NCBI GenBank assembly: GCA_944474755.1
Contig: OX104111.1
Location: 113,590,545-113,654,544 of the forward strand
DNA: 64,000 nt
From: Limnoperna fortunei
Taxonomy: Eukaryota > Mollusca > Bivalvia > Mytilida > Modiolidae
Reading direction: 5' to 3'
Positions 22,746 through 36,000 of the stretch are shown piece by piece. Position 1 is the first letter of the stretch. The number at the start of each line of letters is the position of its first letter. Under the pieces are notes generated by a model. It did not search any database and was not told the DNA's origin. It saw only the letters and a list, made by a program, of their open reading frames with translations. The translations under genes and the position numbers were made by a program.

Positions 22746-24558
22746 TTGATGACCTGAATGAAAATATGAGCTATTATATATCACCATTTTGCTGCCCCCC
22801 CTTTTTTTTCTTAGGTGTTGTTTGATCATGAGTAACACACACTGAGTTAAGCTGCTCCAACGGTACAAATGTTTTAAAGGTTATTTAGAAAGCGTTTTGT
22901 TTCAACGGGAAATTCAAGATGAACATCGCATTAGAACTTGATTTAGCTCCGTATTCAAAGAAACAAAACGACTAAATGTATTTGTTAAACAAGCGGATAA
23001 AAGTAAAATCTTTATTGAATGTCAATCTACAGTTTTGCGGAAAATGTAAATTTTTGCAACATATTACATGTTGTCAATTATCTCAGGTTTGCGAATCACC
23101 TTTTAAAAATGTCCTTAAATGCAAATGTTTGCGCGAATCTTAATTCATTACCTAAAAAGTGTGGAAAGTTTCCGTGCGAGTGTTTGTGCATTCCTGTTAA
23201 TACATTTAACGGTTTTTATATTGTCAGTATTGGCGCAATGGGCAATTCCTAACACAGGATCCCTCCTTTTGTTATATTTTTTAGATCCAATCGTTACACA
23301 ATGAAAATTAAAACACGTTCAGGAATTTAACCCCCCCCCCCTTTCCATTTAAAAATTGCGCAGTCAAGTCTTACTTCTGGATCTCCATTTATTTATAGAT
23401 ATGTACAAACATCAACCTGCCGCAAATTATGCCTACAATGTTTAATGAGTATTATAAATAATGGTTTTGGTAAGAGTTTTTAAGGGTTAATTAAGAAAAG
23501 AAAGTAATATAATGTTTAACTTAAAACTACCATCATCTAACATCTTGATTTTTTTTTATTCTCTAGAGAAGTAACTGAAAATCAATACACTTATTATACA
23601 TTCTACGACCTATTAATAGTACATCCGCGTTCAAATCAATTTATTCGGTGCCCTATAGTTACACTATTCACAGATTTTCTTTTGTCATCATTATTGGGTA
23701 TCAGTCTTTTCATGTGTAATAATTTATGGGCGGTCAGATGGCGTTAATTGATGCCGTTTCATTCAATTATGCAACATTCCCTATCTGGCCATTTGACCAT
23801 GCCATAAAACAAGGAGTGCGTTTACTTCTGAAAGTTATCACTTCCAGCCAACAAGAAAAATTGTTTAAGATGAACTCTAAAATATTAAAAATACAAATAT
23901 TTTTATTACTCTTAATAATAATAACAGCGATAATATATCAACATTTTGTTAAAACATACACCAATAAACTCTGAGGTATAAAAAATATGTGTTGTTTAAT
24001 ATAAAAAATTGTTTACACTTCCTTTTTTTATGATTATTTATTGAATGACAAAATTATTAAAAATATTAAATAAACAAAATAAATCTTTAAATTTCCCGCT
24101 ATAATGATAATATAAATAATACACGGGAAACTGTTTAATTTCATACAGATATATACACATCGACAATTTCGTTGAGAAACAAAACTATTCCCACAAAGCG
24201 CATTTTGGCATGGAAACATACAACGATAGTATATCCATATACTTATCACTTTTTAATTTAAAAAAAAAAATTAGTTATAAATATATTCATGTAAGTGTCT
24301 ATCTGAGAAAAAAATCACACTTTTCATTGAAAACGTTTCGCCGTTGATATTTTAACACATCCGAACTTTTGAAATATATAGAGTTTGCAAATCATCAGAC
24401 ACAGTTCACTATTAAAATAAAATAAAACATAGTTATTATATATTATATATTTTTATTCTGTTACCAATACACAATGCAAACACATATTTCATTAATGGGT
24501 TGTAACGTTAATAGTGTGTTTGCCATTATGCCTTCATGCTGTCCCGATATCATCATTG

Positions 24559-27439
24559 TTAAATATTTAATCCTTTATTTAAAGGACAGATAAAAGTTAC
24601 ATGTTTGCCTAATACACGTCCCTCTGCAGTCAAATATCTACAATAAATTCGTTGTACTGGCATGAAAGCTGATGGACCAAACTCTTCGAACACAGTGTTA
24701 TCCCATGCTTCAACAGGGCTTCCACAATAATGCCGATATCGACTGGCTAGCGGTGAAAGCCAGTGGACTTTTGCTAGAAAATGAATGCGACTCTCACCGT
24801 TCACTATCAGATTATGAATGATATATTTTTGCACAATTCCGGGAGTCAGATCACCCGTTACCGTTTCTGTTACTATTTGTCCGCCAACAGAATTCCAATA
24901 AGCCATAATATAAGAAGATCTTGTATATCTTGAATTCCACGATCCGAAAACTTCATTGCTAAAATAAAGTACATTACACCTCTGACACGACATTGGTATA
25001 ACCGTATGTTGCAGACCTGGATATAAGACCTTATACATATCAGTCAACTTATTAGTTTCATCCTGTGTAAGAATGTCTACGGAACTTTTGGGAAATACAT
25101 ATGGCTCAGTAAAATTCCACTGTTGACCCCCCAAAGGAGCACTTTTCTTCGCCATATACAAAATTTGTAAAATGTCTTCATCATTGTTTTTTTTTATTAT
25201 CGATTCTGGCATTCCTTCTTTCAAAAAAATATGTTTTCCCAAAACATCTTCAAACTGACAAGGAGTTTGCATCGACCTGACGAAAGAGTCACGCAAGAAA
25301 CGTCGCATTATTTGCATCTCAATAGATCTGTTATTATTTGGCAAAGACCCAAGATGACCATTGTATCTTTCAAAACTAAATAGCCAGAAGGAATAAACAG
25401 GTCCATAGTCCCTAATACAATCAGCCAGATGAAAATGGAGATGCATATTTGGTGTTACTTTAATCTTCCCGTATGTCGCTTCGAACTGAGTACAGAATTC
25501 TATAATGAGTTTCTCGTACTTAACCAAGTCAGCAGTGTTAATTATTTTTGTTGCTACACATCTACTTGCCAGAACAAACTTACGCCATATCTCAAAGTCT
25601 TCTGATGGTAGTATATCTTTCAATGCAAATATCGAAAAGATATTTGTCCAGTTTTTCCATTTGTCAGCTGTAAAACCTCCAAAAGAGGACGCAATTTTTC
25701 TCGGTAAGCCTCCGACGTTAGATGCTGCAATCACTGAATCGACACGATGTTGAATTGTTTGAAGTTTTTCAGTGTCCAAAACTTTGGTTTCAAGCCATAT
25801 TTTAACCATTTTCTTTGCTGTTCCTTGATACAAGTTGTGCATGGGGTCAATAATAGACATGCGAATGGGATTAAAATATTCCAGTTCACACAGAGGAGAA
25901 TATCTAATGCCATACCGACTTTCTAAACATTCTCTATCGGATTTTGTTGCTGCAGCTTTAATTTACTCTAATTTGTCAAGGTGTTCTTGTAAATTTCTTA
26001 GAGTCCAATTTATTACATCAAATCCGCTGTAGTTTTTCTTTCCAATATCACCCGGAAATTGTTTCATACACTTGGAACATCCGAGGGTCGCAGCATGTCC
26101 TAGAAAGCCACAGAGTTTTCTTGTTGCTGGAATATCGCACCCAACGCAAATGCATGCAACTTTAAATATGACCTTCATCGTCTGGACTTCTGTATGACTT
26201 CATTTTAAATCCTGTCTCCCAAGCCTCTTTTAATTCCTTCACTAATGGGTCAACGAAACTATGGACTGATGGTTCTCCTTCCATATCAGGTATAATGCCA
26301 ACCAAAATAACATTTTTCAACTTGAACCGTTCTTCCCTTGTTAAATTGAGAATAACTGCGTATAATACCCCAACAGAGTAGCAAACGTGTTCGAATGGCT
26401 GAAACCAGTCTAAATTCAACATAAGTCCATAATTTCGCTGACTGTCTAAGAAATTCCTGTTCGACTGAATTCTTTCCAAACTTTCCCGTCATAGACATCA
26501 GACATTATCCCTGGTTGTTGTCGTCTTAATCTCCATTTTTCGCAATTTTCCTCAAAATTTGGACGTTTCACCATTGTTGAAAGTGTGTCCCGAACAGACT
26601 TGTAGCAGTAGGTTTTATAGGGATACAGTTTTTTTACCACCATTCGAAAGGTTTACAGTTTTTAACAACGTTTCACCACATGGTCTTCTCCTAGCAACTT
26701 GTGTATGGATTGGAAACAGTACATTTGAACACGTTTTAGAGTGTTTCTGACCTTCGATAATAATAATACATTCGTCGTATTCATACAACTTATAACATTT
26801 TCGGCAGATCACAAATTTTACGAAATTATCTTTCTGTAACCTTACATTTTTATATAACATGTACACGGAGCATGGTAAAGTACATGCCGCTCCGGCTAGA
26901 GCCACGTTTTCCGCAGTTAGTAGTTGAAAAAATACGGATAAAAAGCCAGAATACTGTTCATAGCAACGTCTGGTAACATATAAAATGACTGCCAGGAACA
27001 AAGAAAAATGCACAACCATTTAAATAATATAGTGGTAGAACTTCCAGCTTCATTTTTCTGTCCTGTTTGGTCAGAGATGTTCCCAGATAAACCTTCATTT
27101 TTTTTCGGTAAAATCTGCATCGATATCAGATAATGTCACATTGGACCAATTCTCCTCTTCTTCGTCATCTGTATCTTTGGATACTCTCTCTAGACCACTT
27201 ATATGTTTCAGTTTACTTTCTACTTTTTCTTTCACTGCTGTTATAACTGTTTCGTCATCTGTTGTTTGTTGATACAGAGAAGTGATAGAATTTTCTTCCA
27301 GCCTTTCTTGTGACTCTGAAGTTATATTTTTAGATTCTTTGCACTTCCATTCATTATTCCAAAAAAAAATCCAGCTTATGGTTTTCGAAATGTCTTTCAA
27401 CAAACTCGGTTTACTGGTATTTAACACCACTTTCCTCAA
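24559..27439 (-). pseudogene. Decayed CACTA/EnSpm transposase (tnp2 + DUF4218-like)
   Basis: Reading leftward, the pieces are: an acidic N-terminus (27,439-27,095); a C..C zinc-ribbon-like segment (CRKCYKLYEYDEC, near 26,790); a segment with DVYDGKVW; a tnp2-like core with LNLDWFQPFEHVCYS and CGFLGHAATLGCSKC; then a 433-codon open stretch (25,860-24,559) with IIDPMHNLYQGTAKKM and a DUF4218-like block containing HFHLADCIRDYGPVYSFW and FERYNGHLG. Known: such proteins cut and join CACTA elements as DDE transposases. Decay: the frame changes near 27,110, 26,930, 26,630, 26,460 and 26,170, and an in-frame TAA lies at 25,963-25,965, after which the same frame continues into IIDPMHN. The pieces overlap or abut without GT-AG signals, so I favour frameshifts over introns. 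It lies inside the CACTA termini, facing away from the gene at 30,021. Confidence 0.85.
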
Positions 27440-27515
27440 CTTTTTAGTTATATTATGGCGTCCATTTTTATTGGGGGAAGAAGCCAGAGTACCGGAGAAA
27501 ACTCCCGACTTTCGA
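27440..27515 (-). mobile_element. SINE scrap, reverse orientation
   Basis: TTATGGCGTCCATTTTTATT, then GGGGGAAGAAGCC, GAGTACCGGAGAAAACTCC. This is the reverse of the SINE 3' body. It lies just upstream of the transposase relic and may have replaced its 5' end. Confidence 0.75.
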
Positions 27516-27659
27516 TAATTGATAAGAAATTAAAATTACTGTTATTAACTGACGAAACAAATGAAAACGCTGGAGGAATGTATCCACACGAATTTGTCTA
27601 ACGAGCATGCCAAATTTGCTTTCTAGCACGAATGTTGTGAACAATATTATTACTTCTAT

Positions 27660-28022
27660 AAACGACTGGGACCATACTAGGTGTGTTCCCAGTACTCGAC
27701 CCACAGAGCAGCCCAGTGCGTCTTTGGGTGGCGGATAGGTAAGACCATCTCATTTAGGGTTATCAGGTCATACGGAATGCCTGGCCGCGTACCTCGTGGG
27801 TAACGTGTTTGGAGAGTGCACGCTCCTTGCACGATAAAGACCTCTTTTGTAGATTTCAAAAAAAAGTAGGCTCATTGTAGCCGCTACAAAGCTAAATTTT
27901 CCGACCCTACTCACTACTCCATACTTTTCCAGTGACAGTCCCTTTTCCTTTGATTTATTGTTTGTTAACTTGTTCTCGTCCATAATATAGCTGAAATACT
28001 GCTCGCTGGACGTAATTCAAAC

Positions 28023-28058
<36 letters not shown>

Positions 28059-28062
28059 TATA
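27660..28062 (+). mobile_element. SINE-like composite with (ATCA)n tail
   Basis: Contains CTGGCCGCGTACCTCGTGGG, GGAGAGTGCACGCTCCTTGC and ACGATAAAGACCTC, then the SINE tail ATATAGCTGAAATACTGCTC, ending in about eight ATCA repeats (28,024-28,060). A relic of the middle part (AGAGAGTGTCACGTTCCTTG) lies near 42,950-42,985. No protein. Confidence 0.65.
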
Positions 28063-30020
28063 AACGACCATGGGAGTACATGCCCAATTTCGGCGTTTTT
28101 CGGCACTTTTCGCTGTCAATAATATTTTCCTAATTGCCTGCGTAAATTTTCAACATCTTGTTATATCTGGCTAAAAACAGATGTGTAACTTTTAGGTACA
28201 TGTATGCGGACAGAGATATGAAAACCCACTATTTATCTATGTTCGGAATTAGTAATAAAATGTAAACCAGACCGACGCATATGTTTTTATTGTACATCCG
28301 CATTGACACAACAGTCCATAAACTAACAAAATGTTTATAATAAAAAATTAAAAAATAAAAAATTCAAGCGGTCTATACATGTATCTTAGAACATAAAATA
28401 AAATGTATTTTTTCTTCTGTTATTCTGAACTTCTCCTATTGTTTATTTCGATGAGAAATAATTTCAGGCATTTATATATTAAGATAATTTAGAATATCGT
28501 TCAATAAAAAGATACATTTCATTTATTTTTGAAAGGTAACAAGACCCCCGCATCCGTATTACCCAATATATACGAAGTCACCCCCTCCCACCGTGGCTTA
28601 AAATGTCCATCATTCTACGCTACGTAATATGTACACTCAACTTCAAAATATTTTTCCGTTCACGATGTAGCCTAGGGTCGGCACGAAATTTTTACAGTAA
28701 ATTCTATACAGAAACGATCAACAGAATAAGAAAGTATATAGATAAAATAGCAATCTTATTAAAATTAAATCTTTCACTTGCTCCCCTCCCCCCTTTTTGC
28801 TATGGTCGCTGCCTAGCGACCATAGCAAAAATGGGGAAGCAAGTGAAAGATTTAGTTTAAATTAGATTGATAAAATATGAATTTTTTTTATAAAAATGGT
28901 CCTCCAAATATTATGAAATAATTCTATTTTGAAATTATGCATTCAAAACTACAATATTTAAATTCTGTGTAGGTTGTTGACAGAACAGTGGACACAGCTT
29001 TGAACAAAGAAACATTAATTAAGGAAAGTTTCGTTAATAATTTAATTAATCAACAAGGACTAACCAATTCGTCAAAAGTACTAACTGGGACAGATAATCC
29101 CCTTAATATCGTGTAGTTTTCTGATAAAAACGATAATTACACAAAATATGCGACGGACAAAATTTTGCCAGAATATATAACCCTTAATCCGCCTCTTTAT
29201 GGGTTAAGTAAAAATCATTGTAAATGTAAAAGATAATAATAGACACAAAACAATGGATACGTTAAAATATTTCACAAGATTTCAACGGCCATCGTATATA
29301 AAATAATAACATTCGATAAACTACAGAGAAATTGAACAATATATGAAACATATACGAAAATATGTTTCTTTAAGACGAACTCAAAAAAGATCACGTATGA
29401 GCAAAGACTGAATCTGAGAAATAATATTAAAATTGTAAATTCTTCAAATTATTATGTTTCCATGGCAATTAAAAGTATTTTTTTACACATTTGACAATGA
29501 TGGATAACCTTATTGTTAGCTTCGTAAATTTAGCCAAGAAACGGAAATAGTATAAGGATCTGTGCAGTGCGATGTTAATATAACAAAATATGGGTATAAG
29601 TGCTTTAAAGTTTCTTGTGGGTTTATATTTAAAAGATAAATATATATTTCAAAGATAACCATAAGTGCTAGTCACGTTGAGTTTAGATATTTTATCATTT
29701 TGAGATGTATTTCTTGTACATAAGTTTCGGTCCAATAATCAATCCTTTAGCGAGCCATTCTTGAAAATTCCTGTGGTTATCCCAGATTGAAACTACAGTA
29801 ATCATATTTGGGTTAGAAACTTACAGACCATTAAACCATCATTAAATTTCACACAGCTTCATTATGAATTTTCAACGCTTAATTGAGACAATATTGTCAA
29901 ATTTAACATGTTTAATGCAGATATACTTTGGGCATTTAAATAGACTGCAAGCGTTGAAGGTTTTCATTACCAACTTTACAAACATTCAAGTCGTTCATAT
30001 TTTCATTGATTACATTCAAC
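28063..30020. other. Non-coding interior of the CACTA element, between its two genes
   Basis: AT-rich. It contains one foldback (28,752-28,868). It lies between the divergently oriented transposase relic and the multi-exon gene, so any promoter for either should be here. I see no clear TATA box or other motif that stands out from the AT-rich background. Confidence 0.45.
28752..28868. repeat. Foldback element, family F, copy 1
   Basis: Arms AAATCTTTCACTTGCTCCCC and GGGAAGCAAGTGAAAGATTT; the centre pairs as GCTATGGTCGCT / AGCGACCATAGC. A second member with the same arms is at 37,384-37,506. This is a small MITE family found twice inside the CACTA element. Confidence 0.9.
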
Positions 30021-33000
30021 ATGGCATACTCTGCACTGCTGACAAGTGATGAAGATGATCAAGATATCATTTCTTCGCAAGAGTCAAGTTTTTGTCTATT
30101 GTATTCGGCAACAGAAGATGAAGGAGATCTTTCAAGAGCAAAGAGGCGAAGGGAAATGTAAAGCTTTACCGCGCCATTGTGCGATATGCCGATGAATGGT
30201 TTTGAATCCGGGGCTTGTGGTGGTCCAGACGACTTGCGCCTATTTTCCAGATCTAGGACTAGTACTCCGATACGAATGCTTGTGTCGCGTAGGACAGGAT
30301 CACCAATATTGACCAAGGCAAACACACCAGACAGCCAAGATGATCCATTTGGGACAAATGATAAGACAGAAGCCCCTCGGAGTTCAACAAGCGTATACTC
30401 GGAGAGAAAGGTGAGGGCAAATATTTAAGTAAACGTATGAAACTTCCACATCAGTTCAATAGATACCTGTTTACAAATGCTTTTTTGTTGTATGTTTTTT
30501 TTAATTATTTTAGTAAAAAGCTAGAGTCTCGCTAAAAATACTTGATTCTTATAACTAGAGACTCTTGAAAAAACCATCAACCCTTACTACTATTAAACGT
30601 CGAGGCCTATAAGAAATAATTCTTGATCGCACGCCGGTCCATTCACAAACAATTAAAAATATCACACATATAGAGATAGAGACTGAAATTTAAGATAAAA
30701 TGAGCCTGTTTGAAAAAATCCTAGATCGGCCTAATTTCATTTCCTGCGTGTCATGTAACTTCTGAAAAATCCCTATACGAATATTGAAGTACGGAAGTGA
30801 ATTCAAAATGTAAGGCCTTTTAGGTCCGTGTATTATAACTTTGATACCATTTCCGTCAACGGTGGAGATCAAGTAGAACGATGTAGAACGGTAGTAAATG
30901 TTTTGGCTATGGTCGAAAACACAAACATTTCTGTGATTTGAATACCATTTCTAACATTCCTAAGCATTTACCTGGACTTGGATATTAATAAACTTTCATT
31001 CACAATTAAAAAAATATATGCCATACATGTATATATCCGTGACCAATTCCCTTTTTCGCTAGTTAGAACATTTTGAGACGCTCCCACTTTTACATGAAAT
31101 TTCTAATGCAGTGAATGTAAAAATACCACATTGTTTAAAAAATTACAAAAATTTTGTCTTGCAAGATCTGAGAAAAATTTTACCACTTTTAAAACTTAAT
31201 TTATGCAGGAGCTTACAGCTAAAAAATTGTACACATCTAACCAATATTGACCAAATCTGAACACAATGTATTATAATGGGGTACACCTGTTACTGGTACA
31301 CATTTACTTCTGTTATACCTCAAAGGCGGGATCATATTAACCTTGCAGGTGATTCAATTGCTACAGACTTTAGGGTATAATATTAATTATAATTCAATTG
31401 AAAAAAACCATGATACACATTTCAGTATCTATTTCTCCTTGCTGTGGTAATCTGATTTAAACTAAACTAAAAGTTAAACTTTAAAGTAGCAAAGTAGTTA
31501 AAGAAAATACAACAAAAAGAGGGGAAGGATGTATGTACTGTATATATAAAATACTTTTCTGTATATTTTATAATTTTTTTAATCATAAAATGTTGGATAC
31601 GTGATATAAATTCTCATATTTGATTTTATTTTATTAAAAATCCCTGACTTTTATATCGATTATGACATTACACTCGAATTTCCACGATGAACATGTCTTG
31701 AAAATGCATAGCTTTAATGGACAAATTTATTTCTGATACACCCGTGTATCATTATTGATAAATCATTTGTTTAGAAATAAATGCAAGTTATTTTAACAGC
31801 ACACTTCACTTCAGATCTCATTGTTATATTGCTGAATTAGGGAAAATCGCGGAAATTCGAGTATGTGACCATAATAAGATTTTTTTTTTAAATTGGGTGG
31901 AAACATTTTTTAAAGGTGAAGATAAAAATGTCACTTTTTCATTTTATTTTAATTTTACTTTTCTGACAAGTTATTAAGATTCCACTTGGAAATGTCAGAT
32001 ATTTATACAAAAGGAGAAATAATTATAAAAAAAAACAGATTATACAGTGACAACAGTGCTTTGGTACAGTATGAGACATTAATTCTAATTACTATATTTA
32101 TAAAAAAATCATATGGCCATGAATAACATTAGAGCCCAGGGAAACAAAAAGCTCTCATGGATTGCATAGATTCAGTATTTAACAGCTGTGAATTAATGTG
32201 AACATTTTTTGTTTTCTCTTATGACTTAATTGTTTATGCTAGCACTTAAGACCCAATTGTAATCACTTATCTCAGTAAGAGTCTGACCATGGTTAATTTA
32301 TTGGCATCTCTAGTTTTTGTTTTGTGTAATTAATACATTTAAGCAAGGAATATTATACAGTTCCATGTCCTCAATAGGGGGTATTGCAATAAAGGGAGAT
32401 TTGATGCCATTAACCAGTTCAATTTCAACCCTGCCACATTATGATCAAATGTGAATTAACATGCATGTATTAAACAATGCAGATTTCCCAAAATTTAATG
32501 TTTATCTATGTGTACAAATAAAATAATAATAAAAAACTAGTGCAAACAATTTTGTAAAATGTGCTTTTGAATACAGTGCACAGACTACTGCTGTAATTAT
32601 TCTAATAGTCAGATACAGCCAAATCTGTAATCACTGATTTAAAACTTTGATTTATTAAGATTTGTCATTCTTGTCCAACATCATGGTTCTAGTACTAATT
32701 GTTTATTCTTTGCCCAGATGGTACACAGTTGTTATAACATGTACACATACAAATGCAGTTTATAACTTCCCTACATGTTTGGTTATAAAAGATAATAAAA
32801 CTAAAAGACTATTCAAACTTTATACATGTCCTTATTAAATGTAAAATGTTCAAAAAAAATAATGAGCCATATAAAATAAATTCATCAGTACAGGTGCATT
32901 AAGGATGCAAACCGATTTTGCAGTACTGAAGTTTACTTATATTTATATTATAATTACTAGTACAAGTACAATAGTACCAATAAACATATTGTGAATAAGA

Positions 33001-36000
33001 TTTTTAAGAAAATGTAATTAAAATCATCTACAGCTAAAGTCCATTACTTTTGTTAGTAGTAACATCCCTAAATTAAATTTCTCCATGTAGTAACACTAGT
33101 AGTATACATCTATTTGCTATTTTAAAATTCTCTGCTAGTTACCAATGAAATGAACCAATAAAATAAACATCATGTGAGCTAGATATATAACAACTAATTA
33201 GGATGATCTTGCAATAGGATCAAATATATTACTGTAACTGATATCCCCCCAGGTTGATATGAAATGGAATGCCAAATTAAATGTATTTTCTTACCTGCAA
33301 TTGTTTTCTTCCTTACTGCCAGTACCAAAAAATGTCACAGAATCCTGAAACTGTTTGCATAAACTACCTTTGTATACATGTATAGTGTATATTATATAGA
33401 AGATATTTGATATCATATGTTAATATTAATTTCATGCTATGAGGACCATGAAATGTTTGTTTGTTCAATCCAATGGTTTGTAATATGTTAATATATATCT
33501 AACCGAGAGAATAATTAAATTAATAAACTTCAGATGTTGCTATAGTGACCAATAGATTTGTAAAGCATACATGTATGTAAAATATATATATGTTTGCATA
33601 TTTCTAATCAAGAGAAAAATTAATGAACTTCAGATGTTACTATAATATCTTGACATAAGGACAAATGAATTTTCTTAGAATGTTTAAATTGATTTATACA
33701 ATCCCAGCATGTGTACAACATGAATTTACATATAAGATATTAATTTTATTTATAAACATCTGCCTGTTTTTTCTTTGATGTTTTTGACTTTTTTTTACTA
33801 GTAGTTAAGTTTTAATCTAAAATTCTAATGCTTAACTGGGCATTATAAAACACATGTAGTTTTATTTCTGAACCTTCAATTTTAATTATTCATCTAACAC
33901 CAGTGTAAAATGATAATCTTCATCCATGTATAATTTTTGTAACCTTCAATGTATTCACTAATCCAAATTCATACATGTGGCATGACATATAGTGCATACA
34001 ATACTACAATGTATGACTTTTTGGTTTGCAATTTTTTAACCTGATGGATTTAATATCAAATATCATGTTATATATTGATTTTTCTTAAATTCAGAATACT
34101 AGTATAGAGGTGGATCTTAAGAAACTAAATAAAAAAATACACCAGATAGAAGAAACTTTAACCAAATATGATGAAAGGTCCAAAAGAATGGAACAAAACA
34201 TTAATGAAGTTCTGCGAGTATTGAAGGAAAGGACAGAGCCTACCAATACATGTAGATCAAAAAGGCAAACAAAGATAGAAGTGCCAACTCAGATTGCAGT
34301 AAGTTTCACCTATTTTACTGCTATTTATAAGTTGATTTAAGTAAGCTGATAAAGTTTTTGTTTATTATGTATTCAAGTAAGTGTCATGTTTTAATATTTA
34401 CATCACGTATGTCTTTCATTGATGTCCTAGATTTCTATTGGTTCAAATTGTTACAATCATTCTTTGCATTTCTCATTGAAACCGGTAGACATGAAGAGTA
34501 CACACTTTCACAGTAAACAAACAACGCGGAGTATATCGGAACCTCATCATTTTTAAATAAAATAAAATGTACATATATGAATTGAATGCATTCTTTTGAA
34601 GTTTCATTGACGTATAAAAGCGTTGACAGAAGTACATGCTTTATGATGAAAATATTTTTCTGTCAACACGTTCATACATCTATGAAACTTAAAAAGAATG
34701 CATTCAATTTTTAATTTATTACATCTATGTATGATTCGCATGCTATTTTTATGATTTTTTTTCTTCAGCAAGCCATCAGGGATGGATACCAGCAGGGGGG
34801 ACAAGAAAAAGATTTGCATTGGGCAAGCAAAAATGGTCTTGGTCATCAATTAAAGATGGTAATATATTACTAGTATTTTCCTGGGCAATATAACAATGTC
34901 ACTATTGGTTTTTTATACTCTTATATTTTTTATCGGGCTAATTCAGCATAATAATTTATTTACTAGTATGTGGTATTTGAGATAATAGTAAACCCTTGAT
35001 CCGAAATTAAAATAGCAGAATACATATTAAATTGTTTAAGGCGAACAAGTAGTTCCAACACACAGACTTCTGTTTATTAAAAATTAGTTCTCATGTTAAT
35101 CTTCCAAGATGTTAATGTAGATCTATCTAAAAGAATGTTGATTGTTTGTTTGTTGTCAGTGTTTATACAATCATGTACTAGTAAGTGTTATTTGCTGGTT
35201 TGTTTTTGTCAGATGACTTTCTTGTTTCGTATTTAAATTTTGTGTTCATTGCATGATTCCTATTGTCTTTTGATTTTCTTAACCCAAACTTCTTAAGACA
35301 GATTTGAAAATACAATATTACCACCATTAAATTTGGTCACAAATGACTTCAGTTAAATGTTTGAAATATTTCTTATAATATTCATGCATTGGTAATTTAA
35401 TTTATTGTTAAAGCTGTTTTCTTTTTTTCTTTAAGGTTCAATTCAGTAGAAAACAGAGAAATGACAGACCACATCTTGTTGTTTGTGAAAGGGCAATATC
35501 CTTCAGAACAAGAAGGTATCATTTTAGGTAAAACATTCAATTTTTTTTTTCATTCCAGTATTCCTATAAAATGTACATGCTTGTTTGCTAAATACATATT
35601 GAATATATATTTGTAATTTTAGATTTAAACGATGTCAAGTTTCCATCATTTTTTTTAAAGCTGTAATGATTTAACTTTTCCTGTCGACCTTGTAAAATAT
35701 ATCATTACTATTAAAATCTGTGTACAATTTTATTTATACATTAAATTTAATTTTTTTACAGAAGGTATAAAGACAAACTTTGAATCGTTCAAAGCGCGTA
35801 AGAGGAGGGAGGAGACTGGAAAACAAGAAGAACACAACAAAAAGATGGCAATTAGAAGCAGAATGGCAAGGGTAGGTCTGGTTTTAACCTCACTTGGAAC
35901 ACAATGCTTTATTTCAGCTTTCGCAAATTTATTAACATGACAGTACAAATGTATTTTTTGACACCTGATATTTTGTAGGCTGTATGCACTTAAGTTTAAT

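Larger units (their letters stand above)
20078..24540. other. Non-coding interior of the CACTA element, left
   Basis: AT-rich sequence between the nested TGGCC element and the transposase relic. It holds two SINE scraps (22,185 and 22,615), a C-run at 23,331-23,341 and many short homopolymers. Small open frames (for example 20,543-20,731, 21,775-22,098, 23,726-23,974) have no recognisable domain, composition bias or splice context, so I do not call them genes. Confidence 0.5.

Noticed and set aside
23726..23974. 82-codon ORF with a hydrophobic C-terminal segment and a lysine-rich end
   Set aside because: The only support is one possible membrane segment in AT-rich DNA, where such stretches (LLLLIIITAIIY) arise by chance. 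No homologue recognised.
24559..27439. Transposase relic as an intact gene with several short introns
   Set aside because: The frame changes occur where adjacent frames overlap or abut and I saw no GT-AG pairs of reasonable length there; the TAA at 25,963 is followed by the same frame. Decay is simpler, though transcripts could change this.
27768..27983. 71-codon minus-strand ORF
   Set aside because: It lies within the SINE-like composite at 27,660-28,062 and reads through its tail.
30059..30325. 88-codon minus-strand ORF
   Set aside because: It is antisense to exons 1-2 of the plus-strand gene, which have better start and splice signals.
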